This document shows positions 33,846 to 50,500 of a stretch of DNA of 64,000 nucleotides, piece after piece. The position numbers and the translations under genes were made by a program. How positions within the stretch are numbered: the stretch's first letter is position 1; the number at the start of each line of letters is the position of its first letter. Source of the DNA: Coprinellus micaceus (Eukaryota; Basidiomycota; Agaricomycetes; Agaricales; Psathyrellaceae). The stretch is taken from NCBI GenBank assembly GCA_951394405.1, contig OX596337.1, forward strand, positions 3,100,001-3,164,000. Direction: 5' to 3'. Below the pieces are notes generated by a model, which was not told the DNA's origin, did no database searches, and saw only the letters and a program-made list of their open reading frames with translations.

Positions 33846-36827
33846 CTCTTGCCAACGGGTCATCCTTACGGACCATCCAGTGGCACGATAGACGACCTTT
33901 TCCACAACATCCATTCAAGCACGCTCACGACCGACCTCAACTTTAAGCTCCCCAAGCCCTGGAGTCTTCGATTTTCGTCAAGCGACGTCCCCATCCCTCA
34001 CGACATACCTGAACCATCCATTTCGGATGTTGAGGTATGCATTGCCCCTGTTCTCCTTTGCCCACAACAAACTGACTGGCCCCTGACAGTCTTTGTACGG
34101 AAATCGCCTAGATAGCTCTTCAAACCAGCCGGTAAGTATGGTTACTCGCGCCGCCTAGGACGGAGGCTAATAGTGGGTCTGCTGTCTTCATGCTAGGTGC
34201 TCAACGTACACGCACGGCTACCGGACACATCGAGTACCTCGTTCACCCTTCACCGTGTTTCTTCCCAGGGCCCAGATGCATCTGCTTCCCTCCCTCTTCC
34301 CAGCGGCGTCCCTTCCGTCGACGTGCACCAGGGCGAATCAGCACCCTTGCCGAACGTGCAGGAGTTATCCCCCACCCTCGGTTCCAATCATCTCGGCAAG
34401 ATGCTCAAGTTCCACGCCGACTTCGACGATGAGTGCAAGCGGCTGTTAGAAGAGGCCATTCGGTCATGCTCTCTGGAGGGCGACCAGCTGAAGGCGTTTA
34501 TCGCACTAGCGCGAGAATTCTACGAGGAAGCCCGGCTGAAGAATACCCGACAAGCTTTCGACCTCATTCATAGAGCTCTCATGGGTTCCATCCTGCTGAG
34601 CGGCGACCCTCGGTACGGGCCATTGACGGCCGAACTGCATTTAGCTCACTACCATCGCTCTCGGGAAGTCTGCGTCCTCCTCGCCAAGGCCATCGACGTG
34701 GATGTAGAAGTCGTCACAGCGCTCGTACTTCAAGACCAGTTTCAATGGGCAGCCTGCCCCGACGCAAAGCTACAAGCTGCTTACCTGAGAATCGTCGACC
34801 CATCTGCGCGCGAGGTGCGTTTTTAGATGGTTCGTTTGTGCCCCACTCATGCCATATATGTATAGGCAGCTCAGTTATACGAAGATACCCTCACGGAGCT
34901 GATGCACTTTTGCCGAGTGCAAGTATCCTCCAAGCCCAACCTTGCTCCCGACATCGCCAGGAGTTTTCCTCTGCGAGGGCCGACAGAGACTGTCGTAGAG
35001 AGTCACGCTCGGTTTGGCACTCTCTTGCATTCGGTGGAGACCGTAGAAATCCAGAACGCTAGGCAGAACAACCCCACTTTCGGTGGGCTTGAGTACAACG
35101 AAGTCGGTTCCCCTCATCTTTGATGAACGATTCTATATGCTTAACGAATATCATCGCTTCCATTAGCCGCCCTGCTTCATCGGTTATTATAAGATGAAAA
35201 ACTCCGTCGAAAAGGGTGATCGTTCTCGGTATCGAATAAGGATGTTCGGACATGGGCTTGTTCTCGGCACGGCCACCAAGGCCTTCGAGATACTTGGACG
35301 TATTTCCCCCTGGGGACTGTACCAGTTTCTCATCGAGGAGAACCAGCTCATCAACAAGGGGAGGACTGGGTCATTCGCCACCGTCACTGCAGTCGCGGCC
35401 TCTGCTGTGAGTGATTTATGCATTGTCTTTCGGTATACTGAATCAAGTCCAAGATTTGTATGGCAATGTTTGATTACAAGGAATTCCTTCGTCTCGTCAA
35501 CCTCCCAGAGAACTGCGGCCGCCCATTGCCCAGGATCAACATGAGCAAAAACGCCCGGCTTCTCCGTGCCGGCAATCTGGACGTATGTCTGCAGATGGTT
35601 GAGTGGCTTAACAGTGGTGGGGTCTCTGGCCAGCGATCAGACGGCAAGACGGAGCTCGTGGAATTCAAGCCGAGCTTGAAGGCCGATAGCGCTTTCAGCA
35701 ACGGCTTTTGCTTCTCCCATGGTCTTGAGGCATTGCGCTCCTCTGAGGAAACCATTGACGACATTATCGAAGATTTCGCTAGCTTGCCCGTCCCGAGCTC
35801 GGTTGCGCGCCTCCCCGATCCCAACGGTGGATTTTCCGGGACCCGGATTGCGTATTATCATGGCCCTCAGGCCGAGGACGACCACTGCGACAGTAAGCTC
35901 CTACGCTGTGCTCTGCTCAACTGTTTTCTGACCGTACATTCGAGGAGATACCCCGGCGTTCCTGATCGCCCACAACAAGGATGTATTTAGTAAGTTCGAC
36001 TGTCATCGTACCGTTATGTGAGTACTCAACTCCGCGTAGACACAGCCGCCAAGGGCACATCCAGGGAGATGGTGAGAAGGGCTCCTCTTGGAAGACCTGA
36101 TCCACCGAGTACGTATCACTAATATTTCTTCAACTGTCGTGTTCTGACCGACAAGTTCTCCTGCATAAAGATACTTTGGCACCAACCCAGATTGCTGGAT
36201 CCTCCAGCCAACCTCAAAGGAGCGCCGTCGCTGCTGGAAAGCAGCGCCAAGCCCCCCCATGTGAGGGTTATCAATGCTTTGTGATACCACTGTACTGACG
36301 GCTCAACGACACTCTCAGCCCATCAACGGGCCTTGGTACCATCCCAGTCTACGCATGCGCGTGGCGTCTCCCAGCAACCCCCTCCCAGCGTTCCTTCGCA
36401 GAGGGCGACTCCCAGCAGCTTCGCCGTGGAGGGCAACTCCCAGCAGCCTCTGGGACAAGGAAGCTCGCGTCCTTCCTATGCCCATGGCAGCTCGCGTCCT
36501 TCCTATGCCCATGGCAGCTCGCGTCCTTCCTATGCCCATGGCAGCCCTCCAGCGCCATTCGTACAGAACATCTCCCGGCGCTCCTTGACGCAGGGCACCT
36601 CTAACATTTCCTACGCCCAGCACCACTCCGCCGTGCAGGGCGTCATACCCCATCCTCACTCTTTCAGTCGGGCGAGCTCGCAGGGCCAGGATGTTCCAAT
36701 GTGGACCACTCTCTCAGATGCATCTCAGGACGAAGAGAGTGAGTATCCGAACAGATCCGGTAGGAAGCGCCCTCGAGTTCAAAGCAGCATGGGACCGCCC
36801 TCTACCAAGCCACCCCGCCAGGGTTAA
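33846..36827 (+). CDS. Unknown multi-exon protein, disordered C-terminus (5' end and one splice unresolved)
   Basis: Supported exons: up to 34034, 34090-34131, 34197-34814, 34866 onward, about 35166-35406, 35448-35892, 35945-35989, 36040-36109, 36171-36260 and 36319-36827. All joins after 35,166 keep frame. The join between 34,866 and 35,166 is unclear: a GT-AG intron at 35,107-35,165 with a CTTAAC branch site fits if one more intron lies before it. The part around 34,390-34,810 is a helical domain (KRLLEEAIRSCSLEGDQLKAF onward). Another globular part is at 35,170-35,890. The end is Ser/Pro/Gln-rich with three exact 9-residue repeats. No ATG was found in the first supported exon. No known family was recognised. 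Confidence 0.5.
36459..36539 (+). repeat. 27-bp tandem repeat x3 (coding, SSRPSYAHG)
   Basis: Three 27-bp units, nearly identical, in the last exon of the gene above; each encodes the same nine residues. A likely site of copy-number variation. Confidence 0.85.
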
Positions 36828-37224
36828 GAGACGGAGGATATTCTTCATAACCTGACCCACTTTCAGTATACCCTTATTTTCTTCCCCTTTTTTGCCTTGT
36901 ACATATCGGTTCTTCTGCACGCTATAACTGTACACTCTGCACACAATAGATTCGGCACTTGGTTCCAGCCTGAGAGAGATCTAATTTGTGGGCTTTGTGG
37001 GATCTGAGTATCACTGGGTCTCCGGGAGTCGCCTTCGATACCACGTTAGAACGCCGTAGGAATCAACGCAGGTTACTTCCGAGAGAAGCCCAATGATGGT
37101 GCAGAGAACCCGGGTGGCTGTTGTTGACCGCTGCAGAGAAGCCTCTCAAATTGCGTCACCAAGGCAGCCCTACGTGATAAAAGCCAGGCCACCCAGGCCC
37201 TGTTTATGCAGTAGATTCACCCCA

Positions 37225-38166
37225 ATGGAGGACCAAGTAATGGATCGCCTCGCCAGGGGTTTCCCCTGCCCCCTTCTGTCCAAGGTCTGCCACCTTCTAA
37301 CTGTAACGTATCGCGGTCTCATTGCTCTGAATCTCAGGTCTGGGTCAACCAAACGAGAAAAGGTATCAAAGATAACGGAGGTCCTGCTGCTGAGGATGCC
37401 TTCGATGCCCTCATGGATAGGGTGGATCACGCGGCGCTTCATACCTCCCTCTCGGACACCGCAGAAGAGGGGACAGGTCTCGACCCCAACATCCCCTTGC
37501 CTACGATGTGTGACATCATCCCAGGTCCAATGGTACTCGAACTCAGGCATCTCACCGACATCGGCATCAGTGCCTTCGAACTTGAACGGGTGCGCTATAA
37601 CCGGGATCGCTCCTTCCATCTGAAGATGAGGGCGCTCTCCATCGAGGGAAAGGTTGCCACTGAAGACGGCCTCCTCGAGATGAAAAGGAGGCTGCCTCAG
37701 TATCCTCACAAGTGTCTCAAGCTGACTCTCTCTGACGGGACCGTCGAGTTGGATGCAATTGAATTGGAGCCCTTGGGCCTTCGTTTGGGCGCGACGCCGA
37801 TGGGTACCAAGGTGAGCACTGGCAGCTCGGCAACTCAGCGGACTCAATATAACGGATCATCCGCCCTCGGCGCCTAGATTCGGTTGGTCGACATTCCTGT
37901 GAGAGGCGGGATGGCCTATCTGAAGCCGGGAAACGTTGAGGTTTTGGGGGGGAGGGTGGAGGCACTCGAATGTGTTCATCGATCCCGCTTGGCCCTAGAG
38001 TTTTACGATCGCATGCAAGAAGAGCTTGTACTAGCTCAGGTATGCATTGGCTTCCGTCAGTCGATATGGTGTGTTCTGCATTAATGCTATTTTTCAGGAG
38101 AATGGGGTAGCCGTCGAGCAGCTCTTTGCCAACCTCGAGGTGTCTCCGGCCCTTTCAACCAACTAA
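37225..38166 (+). CDS. RMI1-like OB-fold protein (RecQ-mediated genome instability protein 1)
   Basis: Exons 37225-37284, 37338-37811, 37878-38039 and 38098-38166 give 254 aa, close to the 241 aa of yeast Rmi1. The N-terminal part is helical. The OB-fold is clear: KCLKLTLSDGTVELDAIELEPL, then LGATPMGTKIRLVDIPVRGG and YLKPGNVEVLGGRVEALE, which is the family's typical strand series ending in the xLLxPxNVxVLGGxV motif. Rmi1 works with a RecQ helicase and topoisomerase III to dissolve double Holliday junctions. Whether this copy is the host gene or element cargo cannot be told from the window; it lies inside the proposed insertion in a same-strand gene run. Confidence 0.68.
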
Positions 38167-38434
38167 GGGCATTCAATACGGTTAATTAGTTGTCATGTAC
38201 GAATAAGGATATGGCTTGTAGCACGATTTGCCTGTCCCACTCGCTTCTGTAGTTTGAATCAACGTGTTTCTCCCCACCTCTATGTGAGACGCCGGCCCAA
38301 TCCCGGCTCATTGACTTGTATCCACTTCTTTGCTTCTTTGACTTGTAGTCAACCCGAAGAAAAAAACGAAGCTTCTCTCGGGGACATAGTGCTAAAATGG
38401 TAGTCACGACGACGGTATTGGCTCGTGTTGTTCA

Positions 38435-38442
38435 TATAAATA
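38435..38442 (+). promoter_or_regulatory. TATA box of the tail-anchored protein gene
   Basis: TATAAATA about 100 bp before the ATG at 38,542. Confidence 0.4.
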
Positions 38443-38541
38443 GCGCTGTAGCTTCGCGGCACAATTGACTGTAAACCCCCAGAAAGAGGGCTAACAACCA
38501 CTCGATAAATCATACAGTAACATACGCCGTTCAGAATCATC

Positions 38542-39008
38542 ATGCTGTCCCTTTCTGCTCCTCCGACAGTCTTCAGAACACTTGGAGCAACCAAGCCGGC
38601 GAAGGCTAGCCACGATCCTTTCGGCCTATCAACTGCTGGGCGCTGGGCTAATCCGACATTGGTGGGCCCTAACCATTTTATTTCGTGGAGATAAGCTCAA
38701 GTGTCCTGCCTCAGCAGGATACCGTGACTCCTTCTGGAAGAGGATGGAGGCAAAAGCAATTAGCGCGCAAGTGCAGGCGCGATGGAGACTACCAGCCCAC
38801 CTCACCCTTACCACCATCCATATTTCCCCCGGCGGAGGTTTCTCCCGTTTTAGTGCAGCCATATCCCTCCTCAAACTCGAAGCACGTTCGACCGGCCATT
38901 ATTTGCAGGGGCTACAAACGCGAGCGGTTGTTCTTCGCCCATATGTTGGCATTGCTGTTGATCTGCGGACTTATTAGTGTGACTCTCCGAGCATTACTCT
39001 TCTCGTAG
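38542..39008 (+). CDS. Small predicted tail-anchored membrane protein (unknown)
   Basis: Two exons, 38542-38661 and 38715-39008, give 137 aa. The 53-bp intron has a perfect CTAAC branch site and joins in phase 0. Without splicing the frame stops, so this gene is easily missed. The body is basic and Pro/Ser-rich. The last 25 residues (FFAHMLALLLICGLISVTL and a short end) form one hydrophobic helix near the C-terminus, as in tail-anchored proteins. No family was recognised. Confidence 0.55.
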
Positions 39009-39219
39009 TCATTGCTACCGTATATCGGTGTCCAAATGTATTCTTCTCGTCACCGTTGCTACCTGTTGCTACCATATATCGGCGATTAAATCTATTCAGG
39101 GGTCACCGGTCACCATCAATCCGTTTAGTATAAGTCCCCGAGAGTGCCAAGGCTCCGCTGTTTGCACTTTGATCTCTAACCTCGGTCCAGCTGCCTCAGT
39201 TCCCCTCTCGCATCCAACT

Positions 39220-40074
39220 ATGAAGGAGTTGAACATCCCCCCCGACGCCTCGTTCTTGATAAATCTGCACCAAACAACACAGCTGCTCGAAGCTGCCGGT
39301 GCTCCCTCCACCGACCTCGAAACTCTGCTCCTCTTGATTCAAGTCGGCGCTGTGGTCCAACCTCCCCCGTTGCAGGCAGCTTCCGCTGAACCCCAAGACC
39401 AAACAGCTCGAAGGGGATCTTTAAGGGACGCTAGGAATTCGACCCCCTCTACAGCGACTCCCAATCGTTTGCCGGAAGGCTCTACTTCGGCGAGAAGTGG
39501 TGAACGAACTCAACGCCCGAGGGCCTATACATCAACCAGGGCCGCCCCCACTGTGGCTTCACCCTCACCATTGGTCCAGTCGAGGGACATCCATGGCCTT
39601 CACCAGCACTTTAAAGCATCCTGTTCTCTAGACGGCTCACCAGCCCTGCACGCAGGGAGTTCCCGCGTTCCCGGCCCCAGTCCCCAGCACACTCCTGTGG
39701 GCAATCAAGCGCCCCGGAGCAGGGCGCCCCTTCAGAGGGCTCCTACGCCTCCTATTCCGAGCCCATATGGGGGCACGGAATGGTTTGCCATTGTTGTGGG
39801 TATAAAAGTCGGCGTGGTTTACTCATGGTGAGCGAGGGAAAGGCTCTCAGCGATTCTATTCCCTCACTAATCATTTTGCAACCCCCACAGGACTGCCACC
39901 GCCCCCTATGTTATCGGCTACTCTGGAAATATCTACAAGGGGTACAAGTCCAAGGAGAGGGCCCTTCAGAGGTTCTGGGAGGAATATCCCCAAAATATCA
40001 GGTCTGGAACTGGCATTGTGCTCGGCATTGAGCAGTTCGACCGTCTCACGCCGCGACCTGGCCTGGACAGATAA
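39220..40074 (+). CDS. Viroplasmin/RNase H1 N-terminal-like domain protein
   Basis: Exons 39220-39827 and 39891-40074 give 263 aa. The first 185 residues are a short helical region (MKELNIPPDASFLINLHQ) and a long disordered Pro/Ser/Arg-rich linker. The last 75 residues resemble the viroplasmin-like hybrid-binding domain of RNase H1: EWFAIVVGIKVGVVYSW, PYVIGYSGNIYKGYKSKERA and an LQRFWEEYP helix. That fold binds RNA-DNA hybrids or double-stranded RNA. No RNase H catalytic domain follows. Agaricomycetes have many stand-alone proteins of this kind, of unknown role. Hybrid binding here is an inference from the fold. Confidence 0.65.
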
Positions 40075-40476
40075 CTGCACGTAACCTCTTCGTTCCTATG
40101 TCTTGTCTGTACATATATCCTTTGCTGTCGTAGTTGGTAACGATCTGAACTCATGTACCGTCCCTGTAGTGTATTATTGCTTCTCAATGGACTCTCGGGA
40201 ATGCCGGTTTCTTGAACTCATTGAAGTGGAAGCGTTGAGATTGATCCAGAATGCAACCGGTGTCTACTTGAATGATAACCGAAGGAGATGATTGGCCATA
40301 TCCCTAGTGATTTGAACCTGGGAGAAGTCCCCGAGGGTTGGCTGTATCCAACCCAAGCTACTCGAAGCGCCACTACCCTGAAGCAAGAAAGAAGCACGTA
40401 ACTATGCGACTGTCTCACCCGCCTATCTGAACCATTTATAAGGAGTACTAAATTCGTACGATCTTAGTATTAGCCC

Positions 40477-41320
40477 ATGGTTTCCCTCAGTCCATCGAGC
40501 GATATTGGGAGATTGGGAATGGACGCCTCGCCACTTGTTCCGACCGCCCCGACCACTCCAGAAGGTCATCGGAGTGTGCCTATTGGTAGGGGGCTTCGAC
40601 GTGCCAGCCCTCCTCAGATGCCCTTCTACATGTACCCTAACCCTTATTCCACTCCGGTGCAACCAGATGGCAGCCCAGCGCCTCGGGCCAAAGACGGCCG
40701 TGCTAGCTTGCAAGGTGTGATTGCCCCCTACTTATGCTTTGGAATCTCGATGTCCTCAACGAAAATAGGGAGCCAGAACGATGATAAACCAGGTGCCCAG
40801 CTCTCAAGCCCAGGACTCGGGCACGAAGAGCCGATTGCCGCGTTAGTCAAGCACCGCTCCGCCTTGCGGTACCGTTGTGAGTACCGTAGCACTGGCTGCT
40901 ACGCCGACCATTGAGTTGATGATTCGCGCAGCCGTCGAATTCGATGACGCACATTACAACTCGTGCAAATTAGTCGGCTTCAATCCCAAGACACGCAATT
41001 TATCCCCCCTCAGTATTTTATTCGTTTTGGGTCGCATCTTTGGCCCAGGTATCACGAAGGCCCAGTTCCGACAAATCGTTCGGAAGTGCATCGTCTGCAA
41101 TAACATTTGCTTTGTAGAGAGGCTCCATCTTCACCAGTGCTACGGCACAGTCTTACGTACCATGGCCGACGGGTTCGACTTTGAAGCTATGATGCTCTCT
41201 AACAAGGAGCATGCTGGCTTCAGCCGGTTTGATATCTACCGCCTATTGGAGTTGTGTGCGGACTGCGGCCATATTTGCATGGAAGGAGCGGTTAGCCTCC
41301 ACAACTGCTCCGCCGAGTAG
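40477..41320 (+). CDS. Unknown protein with duplicated C-x2-C-x11-H-x-C zinc-like motif (copy 2)
   Basis: Exons 40477-40714, 40769-40876 and 40932-41320 give 244 aa in frame. Two motifs, CIVCNNICFVERLHLHQC and CADCGHICMEGAVSLHNC, have exactly the spacing of the two in the gene at 24,056-25,453. Each again follows a short helix (AQFRQIVRK, RFDIYRLLEL). The N-terminus is Pro/Ser-rich and disordered and is not shared. A TATA box (TATAAGG, 40,437-40,443) lies only about 40 bp before this ATG, so translation may start at the ATG at 40,519 instead. Probably a zinc-binding paralogue; function unknown. Confidence 0.68.
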
Positions 41321-41737
41321 TCTTAATACCTCCCCCATTGTACTTTATACACTGTCCGTACAACTTTGACATCTTGTTCCTGCTCCACTGTTACTTTCAG
41401 AGTTTTGTCAGTGGGCGCTTAACGCCGTTTCCTGGCAACCCGGGTCCAATATCATTATGCCGTGGGCAAAAGGTCATCACCTGACCGTGACGAGCCGTCG
41501 CTTGTATTTTCTTCCTCCTCCTCCAGCCTCCTGCTCAGACTCGGAGGTTTTATGTCCGTGGTTCCACCAGGCAGGCCAGAGCGTCCCCCAGGCGCCCCGC
41601 TCGCTGCTGTAAGGTTCGTAAGTTTGCGTGATCTCAGGTTGAAAGAGTTGCTGACGTGCCTTCTCATACCCTGTCCAGCTATCGCGCAGGGGTCCCGGAA
41701 TGAATGCCCACGGCAACTGCACCCGGCGCCGACGTTG

Positions 41738-41879
41738 GTGAACAGCTTCACTGGGTTGAATGGCGAGCAGTCCAAGGCGATGGTCGAGCGGGTGCGCATC
41801 TACATGACGGTGAACGGGCGGATTTCGATGGCGGGGCTCAACAGCCACAGCGTCGGGTACGTCGCGGAGGCGGGCGTAG

Positions 41880-41902
<23 letters not shown>
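41738..41902 (+). pseudogene. Captured 3' fragment of an aspartate aminotransferase gene
   Basis: A 50-codon frame reads [18 protein letters not shown] followed by [20 protein letters not shown] and YVAEA. This is the C-terminal part of class I aspartate aminotransferase: the FSFTGL block, then YMxxxGRISxAGLN, which includes the substrate-binding Arg. No start, no lysine site and no upstream part of the enzyme are present within the window. It runs directly into the PRP8 fragment around 41,880, where the two reading frames overlap. Confidence 0.65.
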
Positions 41903-47060
<5,158 letters not shown>

Positions 47061-47302
47061 GATAGACTCGTGCCGAGCTCTTGGATTATATGTTCCTCGT
47101 TCGCTATCACTTATATTTTACTCCGAGCCGTTGATATAAAGCCTTCAGAAAGCATTGAATGCGATATAGTCGATACGAGAGGCCAACTCGTTTCAAACAG
47201 GTTAGTTTGAATTCAAACGGCCGCCAGTCACGGCGATTACTAAGCGCGGTGCGTGACCACAGTTGAAGTCGCGCTCACCCTATTTTGTTCCCTTACCGTC
47301 AC

Positions 47303-47310
47303 TATAAATG
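47303..47310 (+). promoter_or_regulatory. TATA-like box upstream of the Plavaka gene
   Basis: TATAAATG about 210 bp before the ATG at 47,518. Confidence 0.35.
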
Positions 47311-47517
47311 GCGCCGGGCAGTTCCTTGTAATCCAAGGACCAGATTACTCGGTCATCTCGAATCCCTCTTCTTGCCGCCGCTTGAAGGGGCTCGTACCGT
47401 TGTGGTTCCTGTCCTGGTCCCAACTCCTCGACTGCATTCGTCTTAGAAACCCACTGGCACGCGCGACGCGTCCTCCATAAATCCCTCTCTCCGATTACAT
47501 GAAAAAATCTGCCCCCA

Positions 47518-50500
47518 ATGGGTGAGGTTTATGACCCCGACCTCCCAAATCAGCCCTGGAGTGCCACATGTGTTTGCCGAAAGCAGTTCATGCAGCCTAA
47601 TGCATACGGGCTGCACATCAATCGCTGTCCACAATTCAAGCGCCGGCTTGTCCACGGGCTCGAGGGGGCCCGCCAACGACGCAAATGTGGTACTGGGCTA
47701 AACCAACGGGATCTCTCTCGGCCCGTCGGTGGGGCTCCTTCTCAGCCCATCGATTCAATCTCGTCACGGAGAGCTGGTATGAAAAGAAAACCCGAATGGA
47801 TGGATGATGATAACCTTGACGTCGATATTATTGTGTCTCTACCTTCAGTAAATGGGCACGCCGCAGATTTACAGAGCCCTTCCCATGTACGTGTTTGACT
47901 TTAAAGTTTTTTCTTCACTCTACCAATCTGATGCTCCAGTCGGCCGTTGAACAGGCTCAGGGCACCCTCACTTTGGCTAATAGTACGACGCGTGACGACG
48001 AGGTGCGTTTAGCGAATGCTCTCCGCTGTTGCCTACTGAGAGGAATTTGTCAAAAGGAGGTCCCCCATGGGCTTCACGAGGGCCCCGGTGAACTCGGCAG
48101 AGGCCATCGATCCAAGAAGATGTCCTTCAAAATTCGAGCAAATACCAACTTCCTACCGTCTTCCACCCTTCCTGTTTCCCTGTTTCCATCCGAAGCACTT
48201 CTCCAGCTCCCTTGCTTGCCCAAGCCCTCACAGGCAGTAGCCTCTTCTTCCAAGGATCAAATAGGTGGCAACTTCACCCCGGGACGGTCCCTGAAAGTTC
48301 GAACGATGCGCAACAAATTCGGGTTGTATAAAGTGTTTCCGATGCCCACGTCTGGCGATGCGCCTCATGACCCAGATCAGTCTATCCTCCCCGAGGATTT
48401 ACGAGAGCAACAAACATCGCCGGTTGAGGAGCAAGCCTCAACGGCGGTCCGTCCGCCAAGATCGGAGTTCCATCCTTTCCCAAACCTCAGCTCTTACCGC
48501 CTTGGAGGATGGTTCTGGTCTGACGACACAGAGAAGAGTCAGCAGTCCTTCCAGGATCTGATCAGCATTGTGGGGAGCGAAGACTTCAACCCGGCCGATA
48601 TTCGAGCTGCAAGCTGGAGCCAAATTGATCGAGACCTGGCGAGCTCCCACCACGACGCTGACGACCTGGATTCAAAGGAGTGGGTGGACGATGGCATATC
48701 TTGGAAGCGCATCCCAGTCACAGTCGTTGTTCCATTCAGCAAGAACACGGCAAATCCGGGCGATCATCTGTTCACTGTTGAAGGGTTCCACTACAGACCC
48801 TTGACGTCCATGATTAGGGAAAGGCTGGAGTCCTCTGCAAGCCGCGAGTACTTTCACACCTTGGGCCACGAACTTCGCTGGAACCCGGGTCCTGGAAAGG
48901 AACATGTCCGTGTCCATGGGGAGATGTATCACTCGCCTGCATTTTTGCAGGCATACGAGGAACTTCAGGTGAGTCGGAAGAGCCACCTCACAGAGCATGT
49001 CACTGATAGTTGCCCTCTTTAGAACTCTCCCCCCGAACCCAAGTGCGATCGTCCCCGGCATATCGTAGGGCTCATGTTTGCTTCAGACGCTACCATGCTC
49101 GCTTCTTTCGGCACAGCCAAAGTGTGGCCCCTATACATGTTCTACGCCAATGATTCCAAGTACAAGAGGGCCAAACCGACAGAGAAGCTGTTTGAAACGG
49201 TAGCCTTCTTTGAAAAGGTGATGTCAAGCTCCTTATTCATCGTTCATGACACTGACATTGACTCTTTCGAAAGCTACCCGACAATTTCAAGGATTTTCTC
49301 ATTAAAGTATCCGGGAAATCCACCATTAACCCGGCTCTCTTGACCCATTGTCAGAGAGAATTCTTCCACGAACAATGGCGATGCATTCTAGACGCCGATT
49401 TTATTGAGGCGTATTGCCATGGGATCCTAGTGACATGTTACGATGGGGAGAAACGTCGTTTCTATCCCCGGATCTTTACTTACTCGGCTGACTATCCGGA
49501 GAAAATCCTTTTGGCCAGCATTAAGAACTTGGGGGCCTTTCCCTGTCCCCGCTGCAACGTCCCCATGCCAAATGTCCCAGCTATGGGGAAGAAGCGCGAC
49601 CGTGCTAATCGAATCCGGACCGCGCGACTCGACAATGATGGACATCGGGAGCGGGTCTCAGCTGCGAGGCGATTGATATACGAGGGTCATAACCCTGTTA
49701 CATCTACACTACTTCAAGGGCATCTAGGGGAAGGGTCACTGGTACCAACCAAGGTATGTTCAATTCCCCTCTGTCCATATCAAACACTTGACAAAGGGAC
49801 CCAGAACGCATTCTCTGACAAGTTGTCTTCCCATGGCTTCAACTTATTCAGTATGCTGGTCGTTGACGTCATGCACGAGGTAGAACTCGGCGTGTGGAAG
49901 GCTGTTTTTATTCAGCTTTTGCGGCTGATGGAATCCACAGACAAAGGGGCCATCAACAAGCTGGATGAACGGTCAGTGGCTCGCCCATTCCAATTCTTCA
50001 ATACAGCGTACTCTGACACGTCGTCCTTGGTACCAGGTTTCGCAGTATGCCCACATTCGGCAAGGACACAATTCGTCGTTTCACCAACAACATCAGTGAA
50101 ATGAAGCAACTGGCTGCCCGAGATTTTGAAGATCTCTTGCAGGTGCGTACTAGTCTTAGATCTGACATGCTCTTAATCTGAAAATCAGGGACAGTGTGCC
50201 ATACCCGCTTTTGAAGGCTTACTACCTGCCCCGCATGACGGCAACATTATGAACCTGTTATTCATCTTTGCTCAATGGCATGGCTTGGCCAAGCTCCGGC
50301 TTCATACTGATCACACCCTCGCTATGCTGGATACCCTTACCACCGAGCTCGGGGACACCCTCAGGCGGTTTGTGGTGAAGACATGCTCGGTAATCGCCAC
50401 CAAGGAGTTGAACCGCGAGTACCAAGCCCGCAAGCGGAGGGAAGCACGACAGAAAAGCAAGAAAGCAACTCAGGGAAAGCAAGGGCCACCACAAAAGCGG

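Noticed and set aside
47205..47218. Perfect palindrome GTTTGAATTCAAAC before the Plavaka gene
   Set aside because: Short palindromes like this arise by chance; no partner at the other end and no repeat context.
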